Shown here in pieces: positions 1 through 6,070 of a stretch of 8,377 bases of DNA. Position numbers and translations under genes: made by a program. The DNA comes from CAIQOK01 sp043781315 (GTDB lineage: Bacteria; Verrucomicrobiota; Verrucomicrobiia; Limisphaerales; CAIQOK01): assembly GCA_043781315.1 (NCBI GenBank), contig JAYWBR010000015.1, forward strand, positions 1 through 8,377, written 5' to 3'. Position 1 is the stretch's first letter; each line of letters starts with the position of its first letter. The notes under the pieces were generated by a model. It was given only the letters and a program-made list of their open reading frames with translations, was not told the origin of the DNA and did not search any database.

Positions 1-152
1 GCCACATCCCGCGCCAGATCAGGCGAGGTCACCTGTCGCAACGCCGACGCATACACCAGGCCCGCGTGGCGGTTGACGAGCTCGCGGAAGGCGGGTTCGT
101 CCGCGTGGTCGGCGTAGTCGCGCAGCAGTTGGGCGTCGGACGGTTCGTGCAT
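1..152 (-). CDS. ECF-type RNA polymerase sigma factor, N-terminal part (cut by window edge)
   Basis: Reading leftward from the ATG at 152-150, the frame stays open to the window edge and gives about 50 residues starting MHEPSDAQLLRDYADHADEP. Next come FRELVNRH and GLVYASALRQV, then PDLARDV. This is the usual start of sigma region 2 in a family of ECF sigma factors common in Verrucomicrobia, Planctomycetes and Acidobacteria: an LLRDYA opening, a FxELVxRHxGLVY helix, then the region that normally continues as a DVxQ motif. The rest of the gene lies outside the window. AGGTGAG sits immediately before the ATG, the best Shine-Dalgarno-like match in the window, though its spacing is short. The frame stays open upstream to a stop near 195, so a somewhat earlier start is possible. 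Region 4 and any partner gene cannot be seen, so the regulon is unknown. Confidence 0.8.
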   Translation of the reverse strand, partial: MHEPSDAQLLRDYADHADEPAFRELVNRHAGLVYASALRQVTSPDLARDV

Positions 153-204
153 CTCACCTATTAAACAACCGCCGGGGCCGAAATCCGACAAAGTTTTTTA
201 GAAT

Positions 205-255
205 GGCAGAGCGGCAGCTCTGCCCTACCCAATTTCGGTAGGGCGGTGCTGCCGC
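205..255. repeat. Nested palindromic intergenic repeat (REP-like)
   Basis: Two overlapping inverted repeats lie between the polX stop and the left-edge sigma gene. One is a perfect 8-bp stem, GGCAGAGC/GCTCTGCC (205-224, loop GGCA). The larger pairs 211-229 with 237-255 around a 7-nt loop, including perfect GCCCTACC/GGTAGGGC pairing and three mismatches further out. Read on the minus strand it lies downstream of polX, so it could end polX transcription, but no clean T-tract follows. The form resembles dispersed REP-type elements. Copy number in the genome cannot be judged from here. Confidence 0.55.
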
Positions 256-296
256 GCCGCCTGTTCGTGCCGGGTCTCAATCGTACCTGCTATAAT

Positions 297-2054
297 TCAC
301 TTCGCTCCGCGCTTGCGCTGCAATTCCTTCAGCAGCTTCGCCAGCGGCAGGGTGTTGATCACGTCGTCCTTCGTGAGCCAGCCTTTGCGCGCCATGCCCG
401 CGCCGAGCCGCAGATAACCGGCGTGCTCGAAGCGATGCGCGTCGCAGTTGATGAGGCACTTCACGCCCTTGCTTTTTGCGTACGGCCAGAGCCGCCAGTC
501 CAGGTCGCAGCGCTCGGGCGTGGCGTTGAGTTCGATCCACGTTCCATTTTTTGCGCAGGCGTCAATCACGGCGTGCGCGTCAAACTTGTAAGGCTCGCGT
601 TCGAGCAGCAGGCGTCCGCTCAAATGGCCGAGGCAATGGACGTATTTGTTTTCCGCCGCGTTGATCAACCGCTGCGTCGTCTCGGCTTCCGTCTCGGCCA
701 GGCGTTGATGAATGCTCGCGACGACCACATCCAGTTCCGCGAGCAAGTCGTCGGGGAAATCCAGCTTGCCGTCTTTCAAGATGTCCACCTCGGTGCCGGT
801 GAGCAGCCGGAAATCAATTCCCTCATCGGCGAGCCGCTGGTTGACCTCGCGCACTTCGTGAAGTTGTTTGCGCACGCGCGCCACGTCGAGACCATTGGCC
901 TGAAAGGAAGTCTTCGAGTGATCGGTGATCGCCCAATACGCCAGCCCGAGTTCGTTCATCGCCTTGGCGATTTGCTCAATCGTCTGGTGACCATCGCTCC
1001 ACGTCGAATGGTTGTGCAGCGAGCCTTTCAGATCGCTCCACTCGATCAGGCGCGGCAACGGTTCCTTTTCGGCGACGGCAAATTCGCCCATGTCCTCACG
1101 CAGTTCGGGCGGGACGTAGCTCAGATCAAGCTGCTCGAAAACTTCCTCTTCGGTCCGGCACTTCACGAGCAGTTTGGGATCGCGCGTCTCCTCCTTGGAT
1201 TTGAACAGACCGTATTCGTTGAGCCGCAGGCCGCGCTCAATCGCGCGCTGGCGCATGACGATGTTGTGCTCCTTGCTGCCGGTGAAATAAAGCAGCGCAA
1301 ACGGAAACTCGGCGTCGCTCACCACGCGCAGATCGGATTGAATCCCGCCTTCGAGCAGCACGCTGGCCTTGGTTTCGCCCTTGGCAATGACGTTCAAAAT
1401 CCCCGGCTGGCTGGTGAACCACTCGATGATCGCCGCCGGATTTTTCGACGACGCGAGAAAATCAATGTCGCCGATGACTTCCTTGTGCCGCCGCAGACTT
1501 CCCGCCGTGCTGCAACGAATCGTGGCGGGATGCTGCCGCAGATCATCGAGCAGAGGCTCGGCCACGCGCAGCGCATCCGCGAGCAGGTGTTTCGTCGCGT
1601 ATTGGCGGCGACGCGCGATGCCATCGAGAATGTTCACCTGCGTCTTTTCGCCAAAACCTTTCAGCCCGGCGATTTTGTTTTCCTTGCACGCGGCCTCCAA
1701 CTGCTCGACGGATTCAATACCCAGCTCATCGTAAAGCACTTTGACTTTCTTCGGACCGACGCCGGGAATCTCCAGCATCGCCAGCAGGCCGGGCGGCACG
1801 GAGGCTTTCAACTCGTCGTAGTAAGCGAGCTTGCCCGTGGTGACCAGCTCGGTGATCTTTTGCTGGAGCGCGTCGCCAATGCCCTTGATTTCGCCGAGGC
1901 GATTTTCTGCGACGACCTTGGCGAGCGGTTCCTGCAACGTCTCGATGATGCGCGCGCCGTTGGCGTAGGCGCGGGTCTTGAACGGGTTTTCGCCCTTCAA
2001 TTCCAGCAGCGTGCCGATGCTCAACAGAACTTCCGCGACTTGATCTTTATCCAT
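297..2054 (-). CDS. polX: DNA polymerase X family protein with C-terminal PHP domain (PolX)
   Basis: This 585-residue protein has the architecture of bacterial PolX (Bacillus subtilis PolX is about 570 residues): an N-terminal polymerase-beta-like core and a C-terminal PHP metallo-esterase domain. Such enzymes fill short gaps in base-excision repair, and the PHP domain supplies 3'-5' exonuclease and AP-endonuclease-type activity. Helix-hairpin-helix motifs are near residues 91-108 (IPGVGPKK) and 128-146 (LKGFGEKT). The nucleotidyltransferase signature GSLRRHKEVIGDIDFL gives D196 and D198, and GIQSDLRVV gives the third carboxylate, D241. TGSKEHNI and LNEYGLF follow. The PHP metal ligands are visible: H347 and H349 (HNHSTWSDG), D354, H379 (TDHS), E422, H449, H477 and D538/H540 (CDAH). 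I chose the ATG at 2054. The frame runs on to 2120, but those 22 residues are read from the heptamer hairpin and resemble no polymerase. There is no obvious Shine-Dalgarno. Confidence 0.95.
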   Translation of the reverse strand: MDKDQVAEVLLSIGTLLELKGENPFKTRAYANGARIIETLQEPLAKVVAENRLGEIKGIGDALQQKITELVTTGKLAYYDELKASVPPGLLAMLEIPGVGPKKVKVLYDELGIESVEQLEAACKENKIAGLKGFGEKTQVNILDGIARRRQYATKHLLADALRVAEPLLDDLRQHPATIRCSTAGSLRRHKEVIGDIDFLASSKNPAAIIEWFTSQPGILNVIAKGETKASVLLEGGIQSDLRVVSDAEFPFALLYFTGSKEHNIVMRQRAIERGLRLNEYGLFKSKEETRDPKLLVKCRTEEEVFEQLDLSYVPPELREDMGEFAVAEKEPLPRLIEWSDLKGSLHNHSTWSDGHQTIEQIAKAMNELGLAYWAITDHSKTSFQANGLDVARVRKQLHEVREVNQRLADEGIDFRLLTGTEVDILKDGKLDFPDDLLAELDVVVASIHQRLAETEAETTQRLINAAENKYVHCLGHLSGRLLLEREPYKFDAHAVIDACAKNGTWIELNATPERCDLDWRLWPYAKSKGVKCLINCDAHRFEHAGYLRLGAGMARKGWLTKDDVINTLPLAKLLKELQRKRGAK

Positions 2055-2076
2055 GTGCGAAATACTAAACGGGCGG

Positions 2077-2142
2077 CGTGAAACGTGAAGCGTAAAACGT
2101 GAGGGGAGCAGCCAGCTCACGTTTCACGCCTCACGTTTCACG
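2077..2142. repeat. Inverted array of a 7-nt repeat (CGTGAAA), copy 1
   Basis: The left arm (2077-2103) reads as four 7-nt units, CGTGAAA, CGTGAAG, CGTAAAA and CGTGAG. The right arm (2116-2142) is its reverse complement at 25 of 27 positions, with a 12-nt loop (2104-2115). It can form a long hairpin in either strand. It fills the gap between the end of the anti-sigma gene (2156) and the start of polX (2054), both read leftward, so in RNA it would sit downstream of the former and upstream of the latter. It may act as a partial terminator or RNA-stability element. It is not followed by a T-run. A related array lies at 4700-4778. Confidence 0.75.
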
Positions 2143-2155
2143 TTTCTCCTCCAAC

Positions 2156-2989
2156 TCACAATGCCCGCGTCGGCAGCATCGCTTTCGCGAAGGCCAGTTG
2201 GATGACCTGCTCGGACGGAATGTCCGAACTCAACGCGCACACGACGGTGCCCTCCTGCCAGAAAACCATCGTCACGCCGCTGCTTTCGTAGATGTGGAAT
2301 TTGATGCCGTTGTTTTCGCGCACGACCGCGGCGGCGGGCAGTTGCGCGGTGGTGCCGACATACATGCGGCAGTGCAAAATCTGATTGGCCGGGCCACGAT
2401 AGACGAACAACGCCGTGGGTTGCTCATTGAAGGTTTGCACGCGGCCGCCCGCGAGCTGGTAGTTCATCATGCCGAGATCAAAGACGCGGGTGTTGAACTT
2501 TGCGCCGTGCGTGGCGAAGTAGGACTCCATTTCCTTCACGTCCGGCGTGCTCAATTCGAGCGCGAGCTTTTGATTCTGGTAACTGCGGAAATCCTGCGCG
2601 ATGACTTCGAGCAAACCGGGCCGCCGGGGAATCAGCAGGAACGCGAGCAGGGCCACCAGTGTCAGCGCGGCGGCACAGGCGAGCGTCGGTTTCCACCTGG
2701 GCGTCCAGAAATTTGGCCGCACGATTTTCGATTGCACGATGTCAGCGGCGGCGGGCGCGGGTTCGGCGCGCAACGCTTGCAAAATACCTTGCCGCAACTT
2801 CGTCGTGTCGGCGGTGGCGGCAGATTGTCTGGCGGCGATCTGTTTCGTCCAGCGCAACGCCGCAAGCTCACGCTGACATTCGGCGCATGTGGCCAGATGT
2901 TGCTCGACCTGGGCGCGCATCGCCGCGTCGAGCCGTTCATCCAGCAGCTCGTGGAGTTCTGCTTTGAAATGTTGGGGCGGGGTGGTCAT
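2156..2989 (-). CDS. Transmembrane anti-sigma factor with zinc-finger (ZAS-type) N-terminus
   Basis: This 277-residue protein should hold the sigma factor encoded just upstream inactive at the membrane. The cytoplasmic N-terminus has the anti-sigma zinc-finger pattern HxxxCxxC at H31, C35 and C38 (HLATCAEC), preceded by the helix ELHELLDERL. One hydrophobic segment spans about residues 101-120 (LTLVALLAFLLIP) and is followed by about 155 extracytoplasmic residues. The GGRVQTF, ALFVYRG, VFWQEG and ALSSDIP stretches resemble the C-terminal domain of RsiW-like (COG5662) anti-sigma factors. That match is from memory and was not searched. The ATG at 2989-2987 overlaps the sigma stop codon as ATGA, which indicates translational coupling. 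It also argues against the 37-residue upstream extension that the frame allows within the sigma gene. The signal sensed is unknown. Confidence 0.88.
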   Translation of the reverse strand: MTTPPQHFKAELHELLDERLDAAMRAQVEQHLATCAECQRELAALRWTKQIAARQSAATADTTKLRQGILQALRAEPAPAAADIVQSKIVRPNFWTPRWKPTLACAAALTLVALLAFLLIPRRPGLLEVIAQDFRSYQNQKLALELSTPDVKEMESYFATHGAKFNTRVFDLGMMNYQLAGGRVQTFNEQPTALFVYRGPANQILHCRMYVGTTAQLPAAAVVRENNGIKFHIYESSGVTMVFWQEGTVVCALSSDIPSEQVIQLAFAKAMLPTRAL

Positions 2990-3582
2990 GTCAGGCGCGC
3001 TCCTTTGAGGAAGCCGGTTTTCCGGGCGTAGTCGCGCAGTTCGAGGAAAAGAATTTTCCGCGCGCGAAACAGTCGCGAACGCAGCGTGCCGACCGGACAA
3101 TCCAACACGGCGGCGGCTTCTTCATAAGTCAGTCCTTCCACGTCGGCCAGCAACACGGCCGCGCGAAAACTCTCCGGCAATTTGCCGAGCGCGGCGCGGA
3201 CTTCCGGCCCTTGCCAATCCATTGCGGAACCGGCCAGCGCGTCGAATTCCGCTTCCCAGTCCGCGCTCGCGAGGGTTTGCTGAAACGTCTCTTCCAACGC
3301 GTCCATCGAAACCGTGTCCGGCTCGCGCTGGGTCTTCCGGTACTGGTTGACGAAGATCGAATACAGAATAGTAAACAACCAGGCCTTGCAATTAGTTCCC
3401 GGCCGGAAATTGGCAAAGGTGCGGTAGGCGCGCAGATACGTTTCCTGCACCAGATCGCTCGCATCCTGGGGGCTGTGCGTCAGGAAAAGCCCCTTGTTGT
3501 AGAGGGCATCCATGAATGGCAGCGCCACCGCCTCGAATTGGGCGGAAGCGTGGTCACTGGTGTTCAAAAGCGGCTGATCCAT
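2986..3582 (-). CDS. ECF-family RNA polymerase sigma factor (RpoE/SigR-like)
   Basis: A 198-residue ECF sigma factor. Region 2 covers about residues 20-85 with DASDLVQETYLRAYRTF, the core-binding helix, and CKAWLFTILYSIFVNQYRK, the -10 recognition part. A short acidic linker follows. Region 4 (about 128-180) has LPESFRAAVLLADVEGLTYE and the helix-turn-helix AAVLDCPVGTLRSRLFRARK, which reads the -35 element. The LLADVEG/PVGTLRSRLFRAR wording is close to the SigR/RpoE-type groups usually paired with zinc anti-sigma factors, and such a factor is encoded next with a 4-nt overlap. I chose the ATG at 3582. A TTG at 3627 would add 15 residues unlike the family. No strong Shine-Dalgarno precedes the ATG. 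Its gene is divergent from the secreted propeller gene, which makes that gene a candidate target. Confidence 0.93.
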   Translation of the reverse strand: MDQPLLNTSDHASAQFEAVALPFMDALYNKGLFLTHSPQDASDLVQETYLRAYRTFANFRPGTNCKAWLFTILYSIFVNQYRKTQREPDTVSMDALEETFQQTLASADWEAEFDALAGSAMDWQGPEVRAALGKLPESFRAAVLLADVEGLTYEEAAAVLDCPVGTLRSRLFRARKILFLELRDYARKTGFLKGARLT

Positions 3583-3657
3583 TCGTGCTGCGAGGAAAAC
3601 TTTACCGGCCCGGGCGAACGGAGCCAAAGAACATTTCTTTTTTTATTTCACACGGAC

Positions 3658-3684
3658 GGGAACTTTTTTGAAACGCCCGTTGTT
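3658..3684 (+). promoter_or_regulatory. Candidate ECF sigma promoter, GGGAAC-N18-GTT
   Basis: GGGAAC at 3658-3663 and GTT at 3682-3684 are separated by exactly 18 nt. This matches the GGAAT-N18-GTT layout known for SigR-type ECF factors, with C in place of T. The element points toward the propeller gene at 3727 and would give a leader of about 35 nt. It lies in the intergenic region shared with the divergent sigma/anti-sigma pair, which makes direct or auto-regulation plausible. ACGGG (3656-3660) and CCCGT (3676-3680) also form a small inverted repeat here. Short promoter motifs arise by chance, so this is tentative. Confidence 0.4.
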
Positions 3685-3726
3685 AAGGCATGAGTAGTCA
3701 ACAACTCACAACCAAATTAAATAAAT

Positions 3727-4644
3727 ATGAAAACAAGTTCCTTCCTTCTCAATGGCCCGGTGGCCGCGCTCGGACTCGCGCTGCTGTGTGGCAACGCAAT
3801 GGCGCAGAATTATACGTTCAGCGTCGTCGCCCGCGGATTGCATCGGCCCACGGGCATCGCCGTGCAGGGCAACAGCACGGTGTATTTCAGCGAAGTGCCC
3901 ACGCCCGGCATCAACGGCCCGCACGGTGGTTCCAATTCCGTCAGCATGCTCAACCTGCGCGACGGCAGCATTGCCGTCCTGCACATGGGTGAACCGGAGC
4001 CGGTCAATCTCGCTGTCGGTCAAGACAACGATCTCTATTGGACGTGCAAAACTGCGGGCGTGATTTTGAAACAGGATGACGAAGGTGTGACGACGGTTGA
4101 ACTCAAAGGACTGAACAAACCCAGCGGTGTCACCGTGGATCGTTGTGGCAATCTCTACTTCACACAGGTTCCGACGCCCGGCGTGAACGCCGCGAACGGC
4201 GGCTCCAACAGCGTGAACTTCGCTTTTGGCACGAACGTCGTGACGTTGCACATGGGCGAACCGGAGCCGGTGGACATCGTGGTTTCCAAAGACGGCGATC
4301 TCTACTGGACCTGCCGGACGGCGGGCGTGATTTTGAAACGCTCGGCTGACGACGGCCAAACCTCGCTGGTGCTGAATGGTCTCGCCAAGCCGACGGGCAT
4401 TGCGGTTGATCGCGAAGGCAAGAATCTGTTCTTCACTGAAGTGCCCACGCCCGGAGTGTCCGGCGCGAATGGCGGCTTGAACAAAGTCTGGCAATACAAC
4501 TTCAAGACCGGCGTGAAGACGGTGGTTCACAGCGGCGATCCCGAGCCGACGGACATCGCGGTTTCGCGCGACGGCGACCTTTACTGGACGTGCTCCAGTG
4601 CGGGCGTGATCGTGGAAGCGCGCCGCGAAGAGGCGCGTCACTGA
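3727..4644 (+). CDS. Secreted six-blade beta-propeller-like repeat protein
   Basis: A 305-residue protein with a Sec signal peptide: a hydrophobic stretch at about residues 8-22, then AMA before Q27 as a likely cleavage site. The mature part is three repeats of about 90 residues. VPTPG recurs at 57, 148 and 239. PTGIAV, PSGVTV and PTGIAV recur at 41, 132 and 222. DLYWTC recurs at 102, 191 and 284. Each long repeat holds two strand-rich halves, one ending in YFSEVPTPG-type and one in GEPEP...DLYWTC-type sequence, so the natural model is a six-bladed propeller of the NHL/SMP-30-like class. Ligand or enzymatic function is unknown. A TC(K/R/S)(T/S)AGVI motif closes each repeat. There is no Shine-Dalgarno before the ATG; the leader is AT-rich. 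It is divergent from the ECF sigma pair and may belong to its regulon. Confidence 0.8.
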   Translation: MKTSSFLLNGPVAALGLALLCGNAMAQNYTFSVVARGLHRPTGIAVQGNSTVYFSEVPTPGINGPHGGSNSVSMLNLRDGSIAVLHMGEPEPVNLAVGQDNDLYWTCKTAGVILKQDDEGVTTVELKGLNKPSGVTVDRCGNLYFTQVPTPGVNAANGGSNSVNFAFGTNVVTLHMGEPEPVDIVVSKDGDLYWTCRTAGVILKRSADDGQTSLVLNGLAKPTGIAVDREGKNLFFTEVPTPGVSGANGGLNKVWQYNFKTGVKTVVHSGDPEPTDIAVSRDGDLYWTCSSAGVIVEARREEARH

Positions 4645-4668
4645 TTCGGAACCGTGTGCTGTGCTTGG

Positions 4669-4695
4669 CCCGCCTTCCCAATCCGGGAGGGCGGG
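4669..4695 (+). terminator. GC-rich hairpin after the propeller gene, possible terminator
   Basis: CCCGCCTTCCC (4669-4679) pairs with GGGAGGGCGGG (4685-4695) at 10 of 11 positions around a 5-nt loop. It starts 24 nt after the propeller stop codon. No T-run follows; the sequence passes into the heptamer array at 4700. It may terminate weakly or only protect the 3' end of the mRNA. Confidence 0.4.
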
Positions 4696-4699
4696 TTGA

Positions 4700-4778
4700 G
4701 ACGTAAAACGTGAGACGTGAGACGTGATGCGTGAAGGAAACTGTCTGCACTCACGTTTCACGTTTCACGTTTCACGTT
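4700..4778. repeat. Inverted array of a 7-nt repeat (ACGTGAA/TTTCACG), copy 2
   Basis: The left arm (4700-4728) and right arm (4750-4778) are each four tandem 7-nt units and are reverse complements at 24 of 29 positions, with a 21-nt loop. The right arm is the more regular, with CTCACGTTTCACG followed by two further TTTCACG units. The unit and the four-plus-four inverted design match the array at 2077-2142. It fills the space between the propeller gene and thiD, and ends 19 nt before the thiD ATG, so it may affect thiD expression. Confidence 0.75.
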
Positions 4779-4797
4779 GCCCCGCTATGCTCCCGTC

Positions 4798-5673
4798 ATG
4801 TCGAAGCAGCAGCAACTTCCCGTCGCCCTGACCATCGCCGGTTCGGACAGCGGCGGCGGCGCGGGGATTCAGGCGGATTTGAAAACCTTCGCCGCGCTCG
4901 GCGTTCACGGCACGAGCGCCATCACCTGCATCACCGCGCAAAATCCGAAGCGCGTGCTCGGCATCCAGGCGTGCTCGGTGGAGATCGTCCGGCAACAGAT
5001 CGAGGCCGTGTTTGCGGAGCTGCGCCCGGCGGCGGTGAAGACCGGAATGTTATACTCGGCGGAAATCATCCGTGTCGTGGCAGAATTTTTTCGGACCGGC
5101 TGCGCGGTTTCTTCTCCCTCTCCCCACTCGTTCCTCACGGGGAGAGGGAGAAAACTGCCGCCGCCGCTGGTGGTTGATCCGGTGATGATTTCCACCAGCG
5201 GCACGAAGCTGTTGAAAGATTCAGCCGTGGCGTTGTTGAAAAAAGAATTGCTGCCGCTGGCCGCGCTGGTGACGCCCAATCTGGACGAGGCGGAATTTCT
5301 GCTGGGCCGCGATTTGAAAAACCTCGAAGACCTGCGGTCGGCGGCGAAGGAGCTTTACGAACGCTTCGGTTGCGCGGCGTTGGTCAAGGGCGGACATCTG
5401 CGCGGCGGCAAGGAGGCGGCGGATATTTTTTACGACGGCCACAACGAACTCCTCCTGACCGCGCCGTTCATCAAAGGCGTCAGCACGCACGGCACCGGCT
5501 GCACCTACGCCGCCGCGATCACGGCGAACCTCGCGTTCGGCCACATCTTGCCCATCGCCGTGGAACTGGCCAAGGAGCACATCACCCAGGCGATTGCGCG
5601 GCACCAAATCGTCAACGGTCATGCGGTGCTGAATAGTTTTCATGCTTGCCAACCAAGCGTTTGGTTACGTTGA
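4798..5673 (+). CDS. thiD: Hydroxymethylpyrimidine/phosphomethylpyrimidine kinase
   Basis: This 291-residue ribokinase-fold enzyme phosphorylates HMP and HMP-P, supplying the pyrimidine half of thiamine diphosphate in the cytoplasm. Recognisable parts are AGSDSGGGAGIQADLKTF (residues 14-31), ITAQN near 45-49, KTGML at 81-85, VVDPVM at 125-130, TPNLDEAEFLL near 159-169, VKGGH at 196-200, and the anion-hole/catalytic HGTGCT with C235. The C-terminal LNSFHA corresponds to the HHFHA end of E. coli ThiD. Aligned by eye to E. coli ThiD (266 residues), there is an extra stretch of about 18 residues between VAEFF and LVVDPVM (about 101-123). It coincides with a palindrome in the DNA. I chose the ATG at 4798; an in-frame ATG at 4777 would start inside the heptamer repeat. 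No other thiamine genes are nearby. Confidence 0.94.
   Translation: MSKQQQLPVALTIAGSDSGGGAGIQADLKTFAALGVHGTSAITCITAQNPKRVLGIQACSVEIVRQQIEAVFAELRPAAVKTGMLYSAEIIRVVAEFFRTGCAVSSPSPHSFLTGRGRKLPPPLVVDPVMISTSGTKLLKDSAVALLKKELLPLAALVTPNLDEAEFLLGRDLKNLEDLRSAAKELYERFGCAALVKGGHLRGGKEAADIFYDGHNELLLTAPFIKGVSTHGTGCTYAAAITANLAFGHILPIAVELAKEHITQAIARHQIVNGHAVLNSFHACQPSVWLR
5112..5152. repeat. Perfect 14-bp inverted repeat inserted within thiD
   Basis: TTCTCCCTCTCCCC (5112-5125) and GGGGAGAGGGAGAA (5139-5152) are perfect reverse complements around a 13-nt loop. The element is read in frame as SSPSPHSFLTGRGRK, a stretch absent from the corresponding place in E. coli ThiD. The pyrimidine-rich and purine-rich arms resemble dispersed CCCTCTCCCC-type palindromes. 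It has kept the reading frame open and falls in what should be a surface loop before the VVDPVM strand. Confidence 0.8.
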
Positions 5674-5677
5674 CACC

Positions 5678-6037
5678 ATGACTATTTTGTACGCCATCTT
5701 GGTCATCTTTTTGATTTCAGGACCGATTCTAACACCGCTGATTCTATGGCGATGGAAAGCAAAAGTCGCCCTAGTTTACCTTGGTGTTTATGTTCTGTTC
5801 TACGGTGACATAAGTTGGCGTGGTCATTACGTCGAACGAATCGAGGGAGGCGCAGACGGCACACAAACTTGGTATCCACTCTGGTGTGAGAACACAACTC
5901 CAGGATCCTCTGGCCGAATTAAAACAGGGCCATCTGATTTCGGTATTTTCTTCTGGCCGCTTTTGTTTGTTGACCAGAGTTTGATTCATCGGGACATAAA
6001 GCCCGCTACAACCATCTTTCGGCGAAGTGAAAAATAA
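5678..6037 (+). CDS. Small membrane protein of unknown function, low GC
   Basis: I do not recognise this 119-residue protein. Taking the ATG at 5678, it begins MTILYAILVIFLISGPILTP, one transmembrane helix. A second hydrophobic stretch follows near residues 30-44 (ALVYLGVYVLFYG) and a third near 87-97 (FGIFFWPLLFV). Between them lies a polar section with YVERIEGG, TQTWYPLWC and a Ser/Gly-rich part. An earlier ATG at 5642 would add 12 residues and overlap thiD; starting 4 nt after the thiD stop is more natural, though no Shine-Dalgarno is seen. GC is about 46% over 5701-6000, against roughly 65-70% in sampled thiD segments, so it may be a recent arrival. It may be co-transcribed with thiD but has no obvious thiamine role. 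Confidence 0.65.
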   Translation: MTILYAILVIFLISGPILTPLILWRWKAKVALVYLGVYVLFYGDISWRGHYVERIEGGADGTQTWYPLWCENTTPGSSGRIKTGPSDFGIFFWPLLFVDQSLIHRDIKPATTIFRRSEK

Positions 6038-6070
6038 CGCAGTCTATTCTTGCTCGCCCCGCGTATGAAA

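Noticed and set aside
297..2054. PolX as a degenerate PHP-domain protein because of HLSGR in place of the common HPTGR
   Set aside because: The metal-binding histidine is kept and all other PHP ligands and the three polymerase aspartates are present, so the change is probably neutral.
246..2081. A 611-codon open frame on the plus strand
   Set aside because: It lies antisense to polX, whose catalytic motifs are all intact on the minus strand. The plus-strand product shows no recognisable domain, and long antisense frames are expected in GC-rich genes.
2077..2142. Heptamer repeats as a possible CRISPR array
   Set aside because: The units are 7 nt with no unique spacers and no cas genes nearby. 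The structure is an inverted hairpin, not direct repeats with spacers.
2099..3031. A 310-codon plus-strand frame opposite the anti-sigma gene
   Set aside because: The minus strand encodes a zinc-finger, transmembrane anti-sigma factor coupled to its sigma gene. The plus frame starts in the heptamer repeat and is of low complexity.
3706..4761. A 351-codon open frame on the minus strand
   Set aside because: It is antisense to the propeller gene, which has a signal peptide and clear repeats. Its apparent repeats are only the reverse reading of the propeller repeats.
5112..5152. The palindrome in thiD as a transcription terminator or a sign of a pseudogene
   Set aside because: The frame stays open, downstream ThiD motifs including HGTGC are intact, and no T-run follows the stem.
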